In this document: in pieces, positions 1-8,741 of the stretch
How positions within the stretch are numbered: position 1 is the first letter of the stretch
Layout: the number at the start of each line of letters is the position of its first letter
Origin: Fragilaria radians
Lineage: Eukaryota > Bacillariophyta > Fragilariophyceae > Fragilariales > Fragilariaceae
DNA length: 37,252 nucleotides
NCBI GenBank assembly: GCA_900642245.1
Contig: CAAAJI010000480.1
Span: 1-37,252 of the forward strand
Direction: 5' to 3'
The notes under the pieces: generated by a model
What the model saw: the letters and a program-made list of their open reading frames with translations, nothing else
Databases searched by the model: none
Told to the model about the DNA's origin: nothing
Translations under genes and position numbers: made by a program

Positions 1-585
1 TTGAGGAATTAGATGCAAACTCGAGGACATTTTGACACCTAAAATTACTCATTATTATGAAGATCCAAGATTACCTTTTGCAGTGACACTAAATGCGTCA
101 CTATGACAAGAAAATATTTGGAGAGGTAAAATTTCATACATGCATATAGTTGCAAACTTTGTTATCAAAGAGGTAAGTTAATAGATTTCAAGTCAAGGTG
201 TCATAGCATCCAATGATTGTCATAAAATAGTCATGTGGTAGATTCTTAAGAAATCAATTCAGAATTGTACACCATAACATATCCCTAATCCTTTGCTAAT
301 TATCCTCAACTAATTTTTACGTTAGATATTCAGATATCAATTTTGCTAAAATGTTGAGATTAAAGTCATTCTTTTGAAATGATTGGCATCAAGGCTGTGG
401 AAAATTTCAGTTAAATGTCTTCCTATTAAATTGCATTGACTTTAGATGCAGCATCATTGGGCTCCAAGGAAAAAATTGAGCAAATGCTAGACTTGTGGGA
501 AATTCATTGGATATTTCAAGTCTCACCCGTACGTCATTTTGGAAGGATGTCACACACACAAAAAAGGATATCAAGATTAGAAACC
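1..585. other. Upstream region of cyclophilin copy 1
   Basis: AT-rich sequence with no gene. It aligns with 12716-13320 of unit 2 with small indels, and its last part aligns with about 28850-29073 of unit 3. It presumably contains the promoter and 5' UTR of the cyclophilin gene. No TATA-like element stands out as shared among the three copies. Confidence 0.6.
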
Positions 586-1431
586 ATGAACTTCCAATTT
601 CTAATCCTGGTATTTCAATCTTTGACATGTATTAATGCATTTACAGTTTCAACCTTTCATCTTCGTTTGACTAGTATCCAACCATTGAAAGCGTCGCACT
701 CCTCGTCGTCGTCGTCGTCCAACAAATCTTCGTTGATCGATCGTCGTCAAGCAGTCGTCTCTACGGTAACCTCGATTGGCACAACATCTCTTCTTCCAAT
801 TCTCCAAGGTGATATTTTTACATCTGCTGCTGCCGAAGAAGAAAAAGGAGATGTAGAGAATGATGTGAATCGCAATACGCTGGTCGAATTTCAAATTTGC
901 AATCTCCAAAATGATGGTACATCCTCCTCTGGGACGATTCGCATTCAATTAGAACCAGATTGGGCACCTCGAGGTGTCGCACGTTTCCAAGAACTCATGT
1001 CGATTCAATTTTATGATCAATGTCGGTTCTTTCGAGTCCTACCAGGATTTGTTGCGCAATTTGGTATCCATGGGAATCCATCAATCCAGGCAAAATGGAA
1101 AGTGAATTCCATCCCCGATGATCCAGTCCGTGTCAGTAACGATCGAGGGACAGTCGTCTTTGCGACAGCAGGTCCTAATACCCGTACGACACAATTGTTC
1201 ATTAATACCAATCCCAAGGGCAATGGATTCTTGGATCGACAGGGATTTAGTCCCATTGGGAAAGTAGTAGAGGGGATGGACATTGTCGATCAATTGTATG
1301 CAGGATATGGTGAGGGAGCACCCTCGGGGAAGGGTCCCAATCAGGGTCTTCTCCAAGCCAAGGGAAATTCCTACCTAGAGGAGGGTTATCCTAAACTTTC
1401 CTATATATGTGGAGCTAAATTCATATCATGA
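586..1431 (+). CDS. Thylakoid-lumen cyclophilin-type peptidyl-prolyl isomerase, copy 1
   Basis: Encodes 281 aa, no introns. A PPIase catalyses cis-trans isomerisation of Xaa-Pro bonds during protein folding. Seen: residues 1-18 are a hydrophobic signal peptide ending INA, followed by Phe19 (the ASAFAP-type site of diatom plastid preproteins). A Ser-rich transit region (20-50) follows, then a twin-arginine signal (Arg53-Arg54, hydrophobic stretch, AAA near 81-83), which implies the thylakoid lumen. The cyclophilin domain spans about 98-275. Arg150, Phe155 and Gln158 match CypA Arg55, Phe60 and Gln63; Gln203 and Phe205 match Gln111 and Phe113. Phe215 stands where CypA has Trp121. The ATG at 586 was chosen over an in-frame extension to 436 because that extension has no ATG start, is absent from the other copies, and would bury the signal peptide. 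The compartment is inferred. Confidence 0.92.
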   Translation: MNFQFLILVFQSLTCINAFTVSTFHLRLTSIQPLKASHSSSSSSSNKSSLIDRRQAVVSTVTSIGTTSLLPILQGDIFTSAAAEEEKGDVENDVNRNTLVEFQICNLQNDGTSSSGTIRIQLEPDWAPRGVARFQELMSIQFYDQCRFFRVLPGFVAQFGIHGNPSIQAKWKVNSIPDDPVRVSNDRGTVVFATAGPNTRTTQLFINTNPKGNGFLDRQGFSPIGKVVEGMDIVDQLYAGYGEGAPSGKGPNQGLLQAKGNSYLEEGYPKLSYICGAKFIS

Positions 1432-1517
1432 GAAGATACTTTCGCAAGTATTGATTAAAGACTATGATATCCTTTTATTACTAATATCCTAGCGTAGTCA
1501 ATTTATATTATCAAGTA

Positions 1518-1538
1518 TCTCTCTCTCTCTCTCTCTCT
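1518..1538. repeat. (CT)n microsatellite
   Basis: Perfect CT dinucleotide tract in the 3' flank of cyclophilin copy 1. The same tract is at 14269-14285 (shorter) and 30015-30035. Its surroundings match copy 3 better than copy 2. Confidence 0.9.
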
Positions 1539-1842
1539 TTTACTCTCATTTCTCTAATTCTTGTCTGTTTCTTCTTCATGACTTAATCCATTGTAATTCT
1601 AACTCATTTATTATTTTTGAAGGGCAGTAATTTCCACTTCTCGTACAAAGAATCCCAACTAGACCCTTTCGTATTTTTTTCCATTTGTAAATGAAGTGAT
1701 AGATATATCCAAATAGCTAACCACTTGGATGACCGATGAATGGACGCAGCCATAGAACCCGTTGGTGACCAGGGCAAAAAGGTACCAACATGACATTACC
1801 ATACTCTTCATCTTCTTCTTCTTGCCTTTATATTACATGACA

Positions 1843-2036
1843 TTACTCTCTCCCGCTTTTTATTTGTTCTTGTTGATACTGTCGGGAGCTGTATCGAGAT
1901 GACGACCTTTCATCACGTCCCTCTCGTTCCTCACAAGATTCTAAGGTAACCTTTACCAATTGCATCCGTACCAAGTCAACACGGCGATTGAGATCCGAAA
2001 ATCTATTTGGAGTCATGGGCTCTGAGAACATTAAGT
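1843..2036 (-). pseudogene. C-terminal fragment of the large coiled-coil gene, copy 1
   Basis: The 62-codon frame (2031 to 1843) is almost identical to the last 62 codons of the 1504-aa gene at 30335-34849; only one residue near the end differs (Ser for Asn). Homology stops at the motif ttaagt (2031-2036 here, 30523-30528 in the full gene). Beyond it the sequence is unrelated to the parent but matches unit 2. The fragment has lost the rest of the gene and its promoter. It happens to begin at an internal Met, so a mini-protein is possible but unsupported. It is best read as a duplication footprint. Confidence 0.88.
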
Positions 2037-2544
2037 GTTACGTTGCACATCAAGAGTGTTTTTGTTCTATTGGTGTAAAGGTTAGTGTAGGTGCTTGTTG
2101 TTCTTGTAAGGTACACTAGAAATTTGACCATTTTCAGTTGTTGCTATAACTGCCATCAAAATATGGTTGCTTAGATCATTCGATGTACATCTTTTTGATT
2201 TAGGGCTCTTTGACATTTCAATCAACACTTTAAAATCACACACACGTAGTCCAATGGTAAAATGGTTCAATATGCCTTGGTAAGATACTAGGAGTTGATG
2301 AATAAATGCATGATATCATGATGAGAATAAGCCATTCCTAGAAGTATGTGAAGTTCATAACAGCAAATACTGAGAGCTTGGTATATTGACTTTTAAGAAA
2401 CATTGCAATTGCCCTAAAAAGATGAGGCCAAGGATTATCTTTGCGTTAATAATAAACAAACTACTTTCCGGATGGTGAATATATGGAAGTCCATTTTAGA
2501 ACGTGGAAAGTATGACTGATTGATTATTTTCCAAGTAAGCCACA
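2037..2544. other. Duplicated spacer with a weak minus-strand ORF (2082-2270)
   Basis: Contains a 62-codon minus-strand frame that is also largely open in unit 2 (14832-15068, 78 codons, with a different N-terminus). No domain is recognisable. It lies downstream of the DUF6824 gene and could be 3' UTR, a third exon or chance; recent duplication alone explains the conservation. I do not call it a gene. Confidence 0.35.
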
Positions 2545-3638
2545 TCAGATGGAAGCTAGATCCCAATCCTGCGATGATTCTGTTGATGGCCCCTTGCACC
2601 AAATATTTGTGGCAACGCGTGATGTGTATTTCCGCACCTCAGTTTCCGCGGAGTTTGAACAGTGACACTCTGGAATGATCGATTTCTTGGCAAGATGACC
2701 AGTAAGAGCTGTGACGCTTGTTTGTGCATGTGAATAATGGTAAACATTGAAGGCATGCAGTGCGCAATTCTCTGGAAGCGTGCTGAGAACATTTTTATGT
2801 GAGTCCGACAGATCGTACATATGCTCATGTCCTAATCCTAAAACTTTCAAATTGGCCATACCCAAATCGTTCCAGGGATTGCAGCCTCTTTCATATTCAA
2901 ATTTTGTTATTTAATTCAATGAGAGAAATATTGAAGGAAATATATAGACTTCACTCAGCATGATTTAACGTACCCAAGGCAAGGAGAAAGAAATGATGTG
3001 CTATTCACGATGTTATTGGGGTTCCAGCCTAATCGATTTTCAGTCATTTTCATAACCAAGAAAGTGTTGCGCTCATTAGCACAGTACGTCAGGTCTTGAG
3101 GCTGTTGCCTTGCTTGACACAAAACTGACTCTTGAATACCAAGGTGACAACTTTTTAAGCAATTAATCGATGGAATGGAATTTCCTTCCTCAATTAATAC
3201 TTTACAATTAGTGAAAGAATCAAGAACTTTCTTGCCATTTGATTCGGGTTTCTTTCTCTTGATACTCTGCTGAGCGTCGTGCGATCTGAAGATTTTGTCT
3301 CTCGACACGCCATCTTCCGACATGCGAGCATCACGAAGCGCATGGCTTACTTTGGATCTAACTAAGTACGGATGTGCCTCACACCACATGCTGTTATTTT
3401 TAGCTCGAACTAAAAAGCGGCATCCTATCTTCTGTGCTTTGGAAATCAGTTGTTCCACAATTTTCCTTTTCAATGACCGAGGAGCACATCTTGCGTAGCT
3501 TGCCACTCGAGACTGTATTAGATTTCGAAAAGCAATATTTCCAGGATTTCTGTAGCAAAATGGCCCGCGTCCGAGTAGTACGTCACTTGCTTTGATGTCG
3601 ATCATGGTGAGACACTGTTTTGTTTGGCTTGAATCCAT
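2545..3638 (-). CDS. DUF6824 domain protein, copy 1 (two exons)
   Basis: Spliced model: exon 1 3638-2974, intron 2973-2888 (86 nt, GTACGT...AAAG), exon 2 2887-2545, giving 335 aa. Seen: residues about 17-106 carry DVLLGRGPFCYRNPGN, then RFLVRA, MWCEAHPY and KVSHALRDAR. This is the pattern of DUF6824, a family of unknown function abundant in diatoms. A basic KRKKPES stretch follows. The exon 2 part (conserved NLKVLG, CALHAFN, IWCKGPS) resembles no family I know. The Met at 3638 is the start shared by all four copies; the frame is open to an ATG at 3737 (33 more residues), so an earlier start is possible. The same junction splices in frame in all four copies, which strongly supports the model. 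Function is unknown. Confidence 0.82.
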
Positions 3639-3738
3639 ATCTCTATCATCAAGTTGCCGGATCATAGTGTTCTCAAGAACTCCATTTGTAATTGGTTGAG
3701 TTCTGATATTTTTCGAAGTCATAAATTTCGAGTGCATT

Positions 3739-4109
3739 TTTTTGGCGACAAAATTCTAGTATAGCCTGTGTAGAGATCGCGTATGTTGGGCTATATCCAA
3801 TCTAAGGTTCCCCTTAATTAACTTTTGTACGATATCAAAAGTAATTCAGTAAAGTTACGGATAGAGTACCTCTCAGTGTTCCATCGCATTTCAGCAAAGA
3901 TTTAGTGCACACTTGAACAGTAAGGATAGGATAAAAAACACCAATCAGAAACGGCAGAAACGGTCGAAACAAAAAAACGTATCCTTCCAATGATACTTTG
4001 CATTGAATGCTTGTAAATTATCCCTTTTTGCTTTCTCACTTGATTACAATCTGATTGGTGAGTATCAGACATTTTGACTCTAAAAGAAGTTCAAGTATGG
4101 CGCACGTTC
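3739..4109. other. Upstream flank of DUF6824 copy 1
   Basis: AT-rich and without a gene. It aligns with about 16416-16838 in unit 2. The A-block homology ends near 4110, where the retroelement begins directly; in unit 2 an extra 2.4 kb intervenes. It probably holds the promoter of the DUF6824 gene. Confidence 0.6.
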
Positions 4110-4430
4110 AATGTCCAGTTAAGTTTGCAACTCCCATAGGCAATCATCAATAGGAGTATTTCTCTCTATGAAAAAAAAACGATTGTACATAGCTTTTGAG
4201 CTGGTGGCGTTACGCAATAACCCATTTTTAAGTCAATGAATGTTGCAAAGTTTAATCCATTAAAATTGGTAAGTATATCCTGTTTTCTAGGAATAAGGAA
4301 AGCAGCGCTTTGGAGTTTTGAATTCAAAGCTCTAAAGTTGGATACAACTCTAGCCGTTCCATTCTTTTTCGGGATGATAACACTGGAGATTAATATTCTG
4401 AGGCTACTTGGGGGCTTTCAAACTCTTTAA
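4110..4430 (-). pseudogene. Ty3/gypsy reverse transcriptase fragment
   Basis: The minus-strand frame starting at 4381 reads VIIPKKNGTARVVSNFRAL, then FLIPRKQDIL, TFIDLKMGYC and KLCTI. These match the gypsy RT block (IPKK-DGT-R-V-DFR-LN, FPIPK-DLL, SLDLNMGYYHI, KLCTI). After a frameshift, KYSY, two stops and LPMGVANLTGH follow, matching KYEY-LPMG-ANSP. This is the N-terminal third of RT; the catalytic YxDD part is absent. It ends exactly at the A/B block border. Confidence 0.85.
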
Positions 4431-4681
4431 TCACATATGCATTGCTCTTCACTTTTAAGTGTCCTTATGTATTTTTTGGAACTGGGAATGGCGGTAGTTG
4501 AAAAGGTTTAGCGCCTTCTTTAAGCTTAAAACTTACTGGATCTGTGTTCCAGTCGCCAGCTTAAGCGAATTAATGGTGGCATCTTTGTTTGTCTATTCAT
4601 TTTTGGCATCGAGAAGAGTCACATGAGTTGCTACTGTTGCAAACATGTCCTGAGAATTACTGATGTTTTGTATTCTGATGT

Positions 4682-4917
4682 CAAAGTAAGGCAACTTTGC
4701 GCATTGGAAAAACAATTCCATCCCACTTTAAGTGCACAGTGGAGACTAGAATATCCATCCCTAAAGCTACTTTCTTCAAATGTTGTGTTGTGTCATCGAC
4801 AGCTACATTCCAGTTGATTTCTCGACTTGGAGCCAATTCGGGTAATGAAAATGGCAAAGGAATGTCATGTTTAGTGACAAATGTTCCTGAATTGTTAGTC
4901 CAAGCGACTTCATTTGG
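4682..4917 (-). pseudogene. Ty3/gypsy aspartic protease C-terminal fragment
   Basis: A 78-codon open stretch on the minus strand starts PNEVAWTNNSGTF, then LPFSLPELAP, INWNVAVDD, VALGMDILVS and LKWDGIVFPMRK. This matches the second half of gypsy proteases, where W-T-GTF, a conserved LPE, W-VD and a (I/L)G-D-L motif precede TWDG--IPMR. The N-terminal part with the catalytic DTG is missing; copia gag sequence takes its place upstream. Confidence 0.8.
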
Positions 4918-5069
4918 CTGTTTCCTGGAATCAAAATATGATCTGCCAGGATAATTTGCTTGATAATTGTTCTTGTGCAGCCTGCCTGTATTTATACTTT
5001 ATTAGGCAAATTAGGTTTGTGATTGAACTCACTACTAATTGTTATAGCTACTGATACGCCTAGTACTAA

Positions 5070-5758
5070 GCCTACAGCGTATGTGGTGTCAGGGACAGCT
5101 GTCCTAGCAACTGCCCTTGCCTTAATTGCATTCAGAAAAAATTCGGATGACCTGGTATTCGATGAAGATCTTCATTTAGAAATTCTGCGTTCTCTTCAAA
5201 CTGATCTGCGGCATTCTCTTACTGTTCTTTACCATTTCTTCTATACCCTTCTGGTGCGGTATAAATGCATGGTTGAGATGCTTAGGATAAAAGTCTAATG
5301 GTTTGAAGGATTAGTGTCCTGTGACCCAATACTAGGTGAAGACATTTGGTGACATTTTATCCACTCTTCTTGGATCTTGCACTAACTGTAGACCCAATCA
5401 ACGAGTCTAGCGTCATCAAACATCATGTAAGACTTGGTCAGATAGCTGAATCATGTTTCTAACAAAGATTCATAGATATGATCAAAAACCTTGCATCTTC
5501 ACTTAGCTTAATCAACTTAAATAAGTTTTCAACTTCTACAGGTAAGTCTGGAGAGCCCGAAAAAGGCACCTTGGATAACGAATTGATGCTGTTATCATCC
5601 GTATTATCATTGTCTTTATATTTTCCTCTCTTAGGAGTTTGAAGTTTAGCTAGCTTGGATTTCTCCGAAGATGGCAATGTTTTGATAATTATTGGAACCC
5701 TGGATTCTTTAGAGCTTACAGATCTCCAAGATGTTTGCAAAGGCTCTTTGTTCTTCAA
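5070..5758 (-). pseudogene. Copia-type gag N-terminal remnant and leader ORF
   Basis: The 99-codon frame 5758-5459 starts MKNKEPLQTS and is Lys/Ser-rich with an acidic DNDNTDDN stretch. It is homologous to 11776-11555. Further along, in a shifted frame, comes KPLDFYPKHLNHAFIP (about 5310-5260), the counterpart of KPLEFCPKHLNHAFIP at about 26805-26760. Stops and frame changes show it is dead. Homology with the copia gag at 26.6 kb seems to persist to about 5070, then gypsy sequence begins. Confidence 0.6.
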
Positions 5759-6140
5759 CCTTCATGACTTTCTGGGGACCTGCACGGTGTACATTGGGTC
5801 ATGAGAGACCTCTCAATTGGATCTTGAACCCATTTTAATGATGGTTTAGACTAAATATGAGACGTTTCTGTTTTGATATGGTGAAGGTTTTGCATAAACG
5901 GATGACGGATTCGGTTTATATGCTGAAGTTTCAGACTTACCAGACGACAGAATTAACTTACAGATTAAATTTTAGACTTGATGAAGATGACTTAGGCAGG
6001 TAGATATAGATGAAATCAGCCTATTACTGTTGAATTAAGACCCTCTCCGTAGGCTTAAGAATGCTAACCGTGGAAGTCGGATGATGTTTGACAGGAACGG
6101 CTTCTTAAAATAAAACTCTCACTGAAAAATTCGAACTATC

Positions 6141-7696
6141 AGAATTGCATCATCGTTGAAAAGGATGTTGTTGCATTCCCAGAAACAACAATCACCGTTA
6201 AAGTAGTTCAATGGATGAAGTAATTGAGTACTTCATAACCTTGAAGTCACAAAAATCTCAATTTCGGTATCACAAGCAACACGGAAACACTTACAAGATG
6301 GCTAACCTTCTTATAAATTTGGCAAATGTATTTGACACATAAACTTGAATACGGTGAACCAATGACCTATGAAAAGACATGCGCTCATACAGATTCATTC
6401 CAACAAAGCAATAGCTTGAATCTGCACAAAGGAATGTAAAGGCCATCAATCATGTGTAAAATCTAATTGATTTTGAAGTCCAGCAATAGGCAAATTCCTG
6501 TAGTTGATTATTCAGAGAACTATTTGCTGGTAATACACAATATTCCACATCGTATTCTAATCATGGCTATGGTATTATCTGATCTAACATCAAGAATAGA
6601 CGACCACATTTCTCTTTGGAAATCTGGAGGGAGATATTTGCTTGAAATGACAAGTTGGAATGATTGAATCAAAAGTGGATGAAATGCTACTGTCAAAACA
6701 CTCTATTTACTGTCCAGTTCAAGCTGCTAGGCAATATCATAAAAAGGTAGTCATGATTACGAATGAAAATAGATTTAAGGAGACAAAGTTGCGCCTTTGG
6801 TTTTGTACGATATGCTCAGAGAAAGGTTTTTTATATAGTGCAATGTTATTGGGTGATGATTTTTCTAGCTGGGCATCCAGTATCTATAATCCAGTAGTTT
6901 AAGGAGCACTTAAGGTTGAGGATCTGAAAGATTTATATTATGCATGAAGTTTTCAAATTGAAAAAGGAAGGCATTGATAATCTAACAACATCCTATTTCA
7001 AAAAGCTGAATAAAATTCCCTAGGACTATAACAATTATCAAGTTATCCCTGTACCACGCTTTTGGTAGTATATTAATACCTTGGTCCATTCATCAAGGAT
7101 CTTCACCTAGTAAGGCTGAAAACGTCAAGATTACCCATTGGAAATTTGAAAACTCCAAATAATTCTTTTGACGGTATCATATAGAAAGAAATGAAACTAA
7201 CAATATTGCCAATTGTAAAATTAGAATGTAAAGATGACTGCTACAAAGAGTCAATATCAAATCCAATTTATGCATCATAAAAGGCTGATAAAAGGAAGTT
7301 GTAACAGACTCTGCTTGAGATGCAGTTGAGGGTGAATACTGGTACAAGGCAGTGGATCACAAATAATGTAAAATCAAGAAAATAATAGTGACGATCCAAT
7401 TATATTGAAACCTAGGCGTATGAAAATCATGCTCAGAGTCAGATATCACCAAAGTTATTGAGGGAGGAAGCATCCAAAAACTAATATTATTCATCCTTGG
7501 AAACGCTATATATGAGGAGCTCCTATCATTATGGGTACAAACCAGTTACCAAAACCTCCTAATCTCTAGGAAGAGCAGTTAAATCTTTGAGACTCTATGA
7601 TACTGATGCTGTTGAGAAGGCATGTAGAGATTAGAGCTATCCATGAAAGTCTTAGAAGTTTAAATAAATTTGCTGATTTTCGAGTTCATATGGCTC
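6141..7696. other. Duplicated unidentified stretch of block B1
   Basis: Matches about 20995-22124 and 23481-23980 in unit 2. It has short open frames (for example + 6467-6667 and + 6660-6902) that are broken differently in the two copies. Conceptual translations resemble no family I can name, so this may be degraded mobile-element sequence. There is no convincing gene. Confidence 0.5.
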
Positions 7697-8741
7697 CTAC
7701 GTTGATGATGGTCCCTTGCACCAAATTTTTGTTGCTACATGTGTTACTTTCTTCCGCACCTCAATGTCCATAGAGTTTGAACAGGTATACTCTGGAATGA
7801 TGGATTTCTTGGCAAGATGACCACACATATCTGATGTGGCGTTTATATTTCTATTTGGATAATGGTGAATGTTGAAAGCATGCAGTGCACAATTCTCCGA
7901 AATTGTGTTGTCACCATTTTTATAGACGCTCGATAGATAATTCATTTCTGCACGCCCTACAACTTTCAAATTGGTCATACCCGAATCATTCCAGAGGTAA
8001 CAGCTTCTTACATAGCGCAATTAGAGAAGTGTTGAAGAATATGTTTAGACTTCATTGAGCGATCACTTACGGAAGCCTTGGAGAAGGAAATGACATGCTG
8101 TTACCGATGTTATTCGGATTCCAGCCATTCCAGCCAGACTGATATTCAGGCGTTTTCATAATCAAGAAATTATTGCACTCATTAGCACAGTCTTTTAGGT
8201 CTTGAGGATGTTGCCTTCCTTGACACAAAACTGACGCTTGAATTTCAAAGGGACACGTTTTTATGCGATCAATCGATGGAATGGAATTTCCTTCCTCAAT
8301 TAATACTTTACAATTAGTGAAAGAATCAAGAACTTCTTTGCCATTTGATTTGGGTTTCTTTCTTTTTTCACTCCGCGGCGCTTGCAAATTTGAGATTTTG
8401 TCTTTCGACACGTCAACTTCAGAAATGCGAGCGTCACGAAGCGCATGGCTTACCTTGGATCTAACTACGTACGGATGTGCCTCACACCACATGCTGTTAT
8501 TTTTAGCACGAACTAAAAAGCGGAATCCTAGCTTCTGTGCTTTGAAGATCAGTTGTTCCACAATTTTCCGTTTCATTGACCGAGGAGCATATTTTACGTA
8601 GCTTGCAACATGAGACTGTATTAGATTTCGAAAAGCAATATTCCCAGGATTTCTGTAGCATAATGGCCCGCGTCCGAGCAGTACGTCATTTTCTTTGATG
8701 TCGATCATGGTGAAACATTGTTTTGTTAGGCTGGAATCCAT
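7697..8741 (-). CDS. DUF6824 domain protein, copy 2 (two exons)
   Basis: Exon 1 8741-8071, intron 8070-8007 (64 nt, consensus GTAAGT donor, TAAG acceptor), exon 2 8006-7697; 326 aa. DUF6824 domain at residues about 17-106: NDVLLGRGPLCYRNPGN, RFLVRAKNN, MWCEAHPYVVRSKV, HALRDAR. Then a basic EKRKKPKS tract and a C-terminal exon with NLKVVG, CALHAFNIHH, KIWCKGPS. Start: a TGA lies two codons before this ATG, so no upstream extension is possible. It is closest to copy 4 (same intron length and donor, shared insert GWNGWNP) except for a segment after the basic tract that matches copy 1. Unknown function; the broad pattern could be DNA-binding, but nothing seen proves it. Confidence 0.85.

Larger units (their letters stand above)
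4110..6140 (-). mobile_element. Decayed composite LTR retroelement (gypsy PR-RT joined to copia leader/gag), B1
   Basis: Read on the minus strand, a copia-type leader (6140-5459) and gag start (about 5330-5070) are followed by Ty3/gypsy protease (4917-4682) and reverse transcriptase (about 4430-4110). All frames are broken by stops and frameshifts. There is no integrase or RNase H, and no complete LTR was seen. The same order and joints occur in B2 (19205-20995), so the composite existed before the segmental duplication. It is non-functional. Confidence 0.8.

Noticed and set aside
436..585. N-terminal extension of cyclophilin copy 1 by 50 codons
   Set aside because: It would need a TTG start, is not preserved in copies 2 and 3, and would put the signal peptide inside the protein.
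1017..1356. Antisense ORFs inside the cyclophilin genes (also near 13774-14113 and 29514-29853)
   Set aside because: They mirror the conserved coding strand and recur only because the genes are duplicated; the plus-strand protein explains the conservation.
5020..5060. Possible protease active site (LGVSVAITIS on the minus strand) as a decayed DTG motif
   Set aside because: The surrounding sequence aligns better with copia gag at about 26.6 kb, so it is on the gag side of the gypsy/copia joint.
8263..8601. Plus-strand ORFs opposite the DUF6824 exons (also 3295-3498, 15982-16248, 24647-24898)
   Set aside because: They are shadows of the conserved DUF6824 reading frame.
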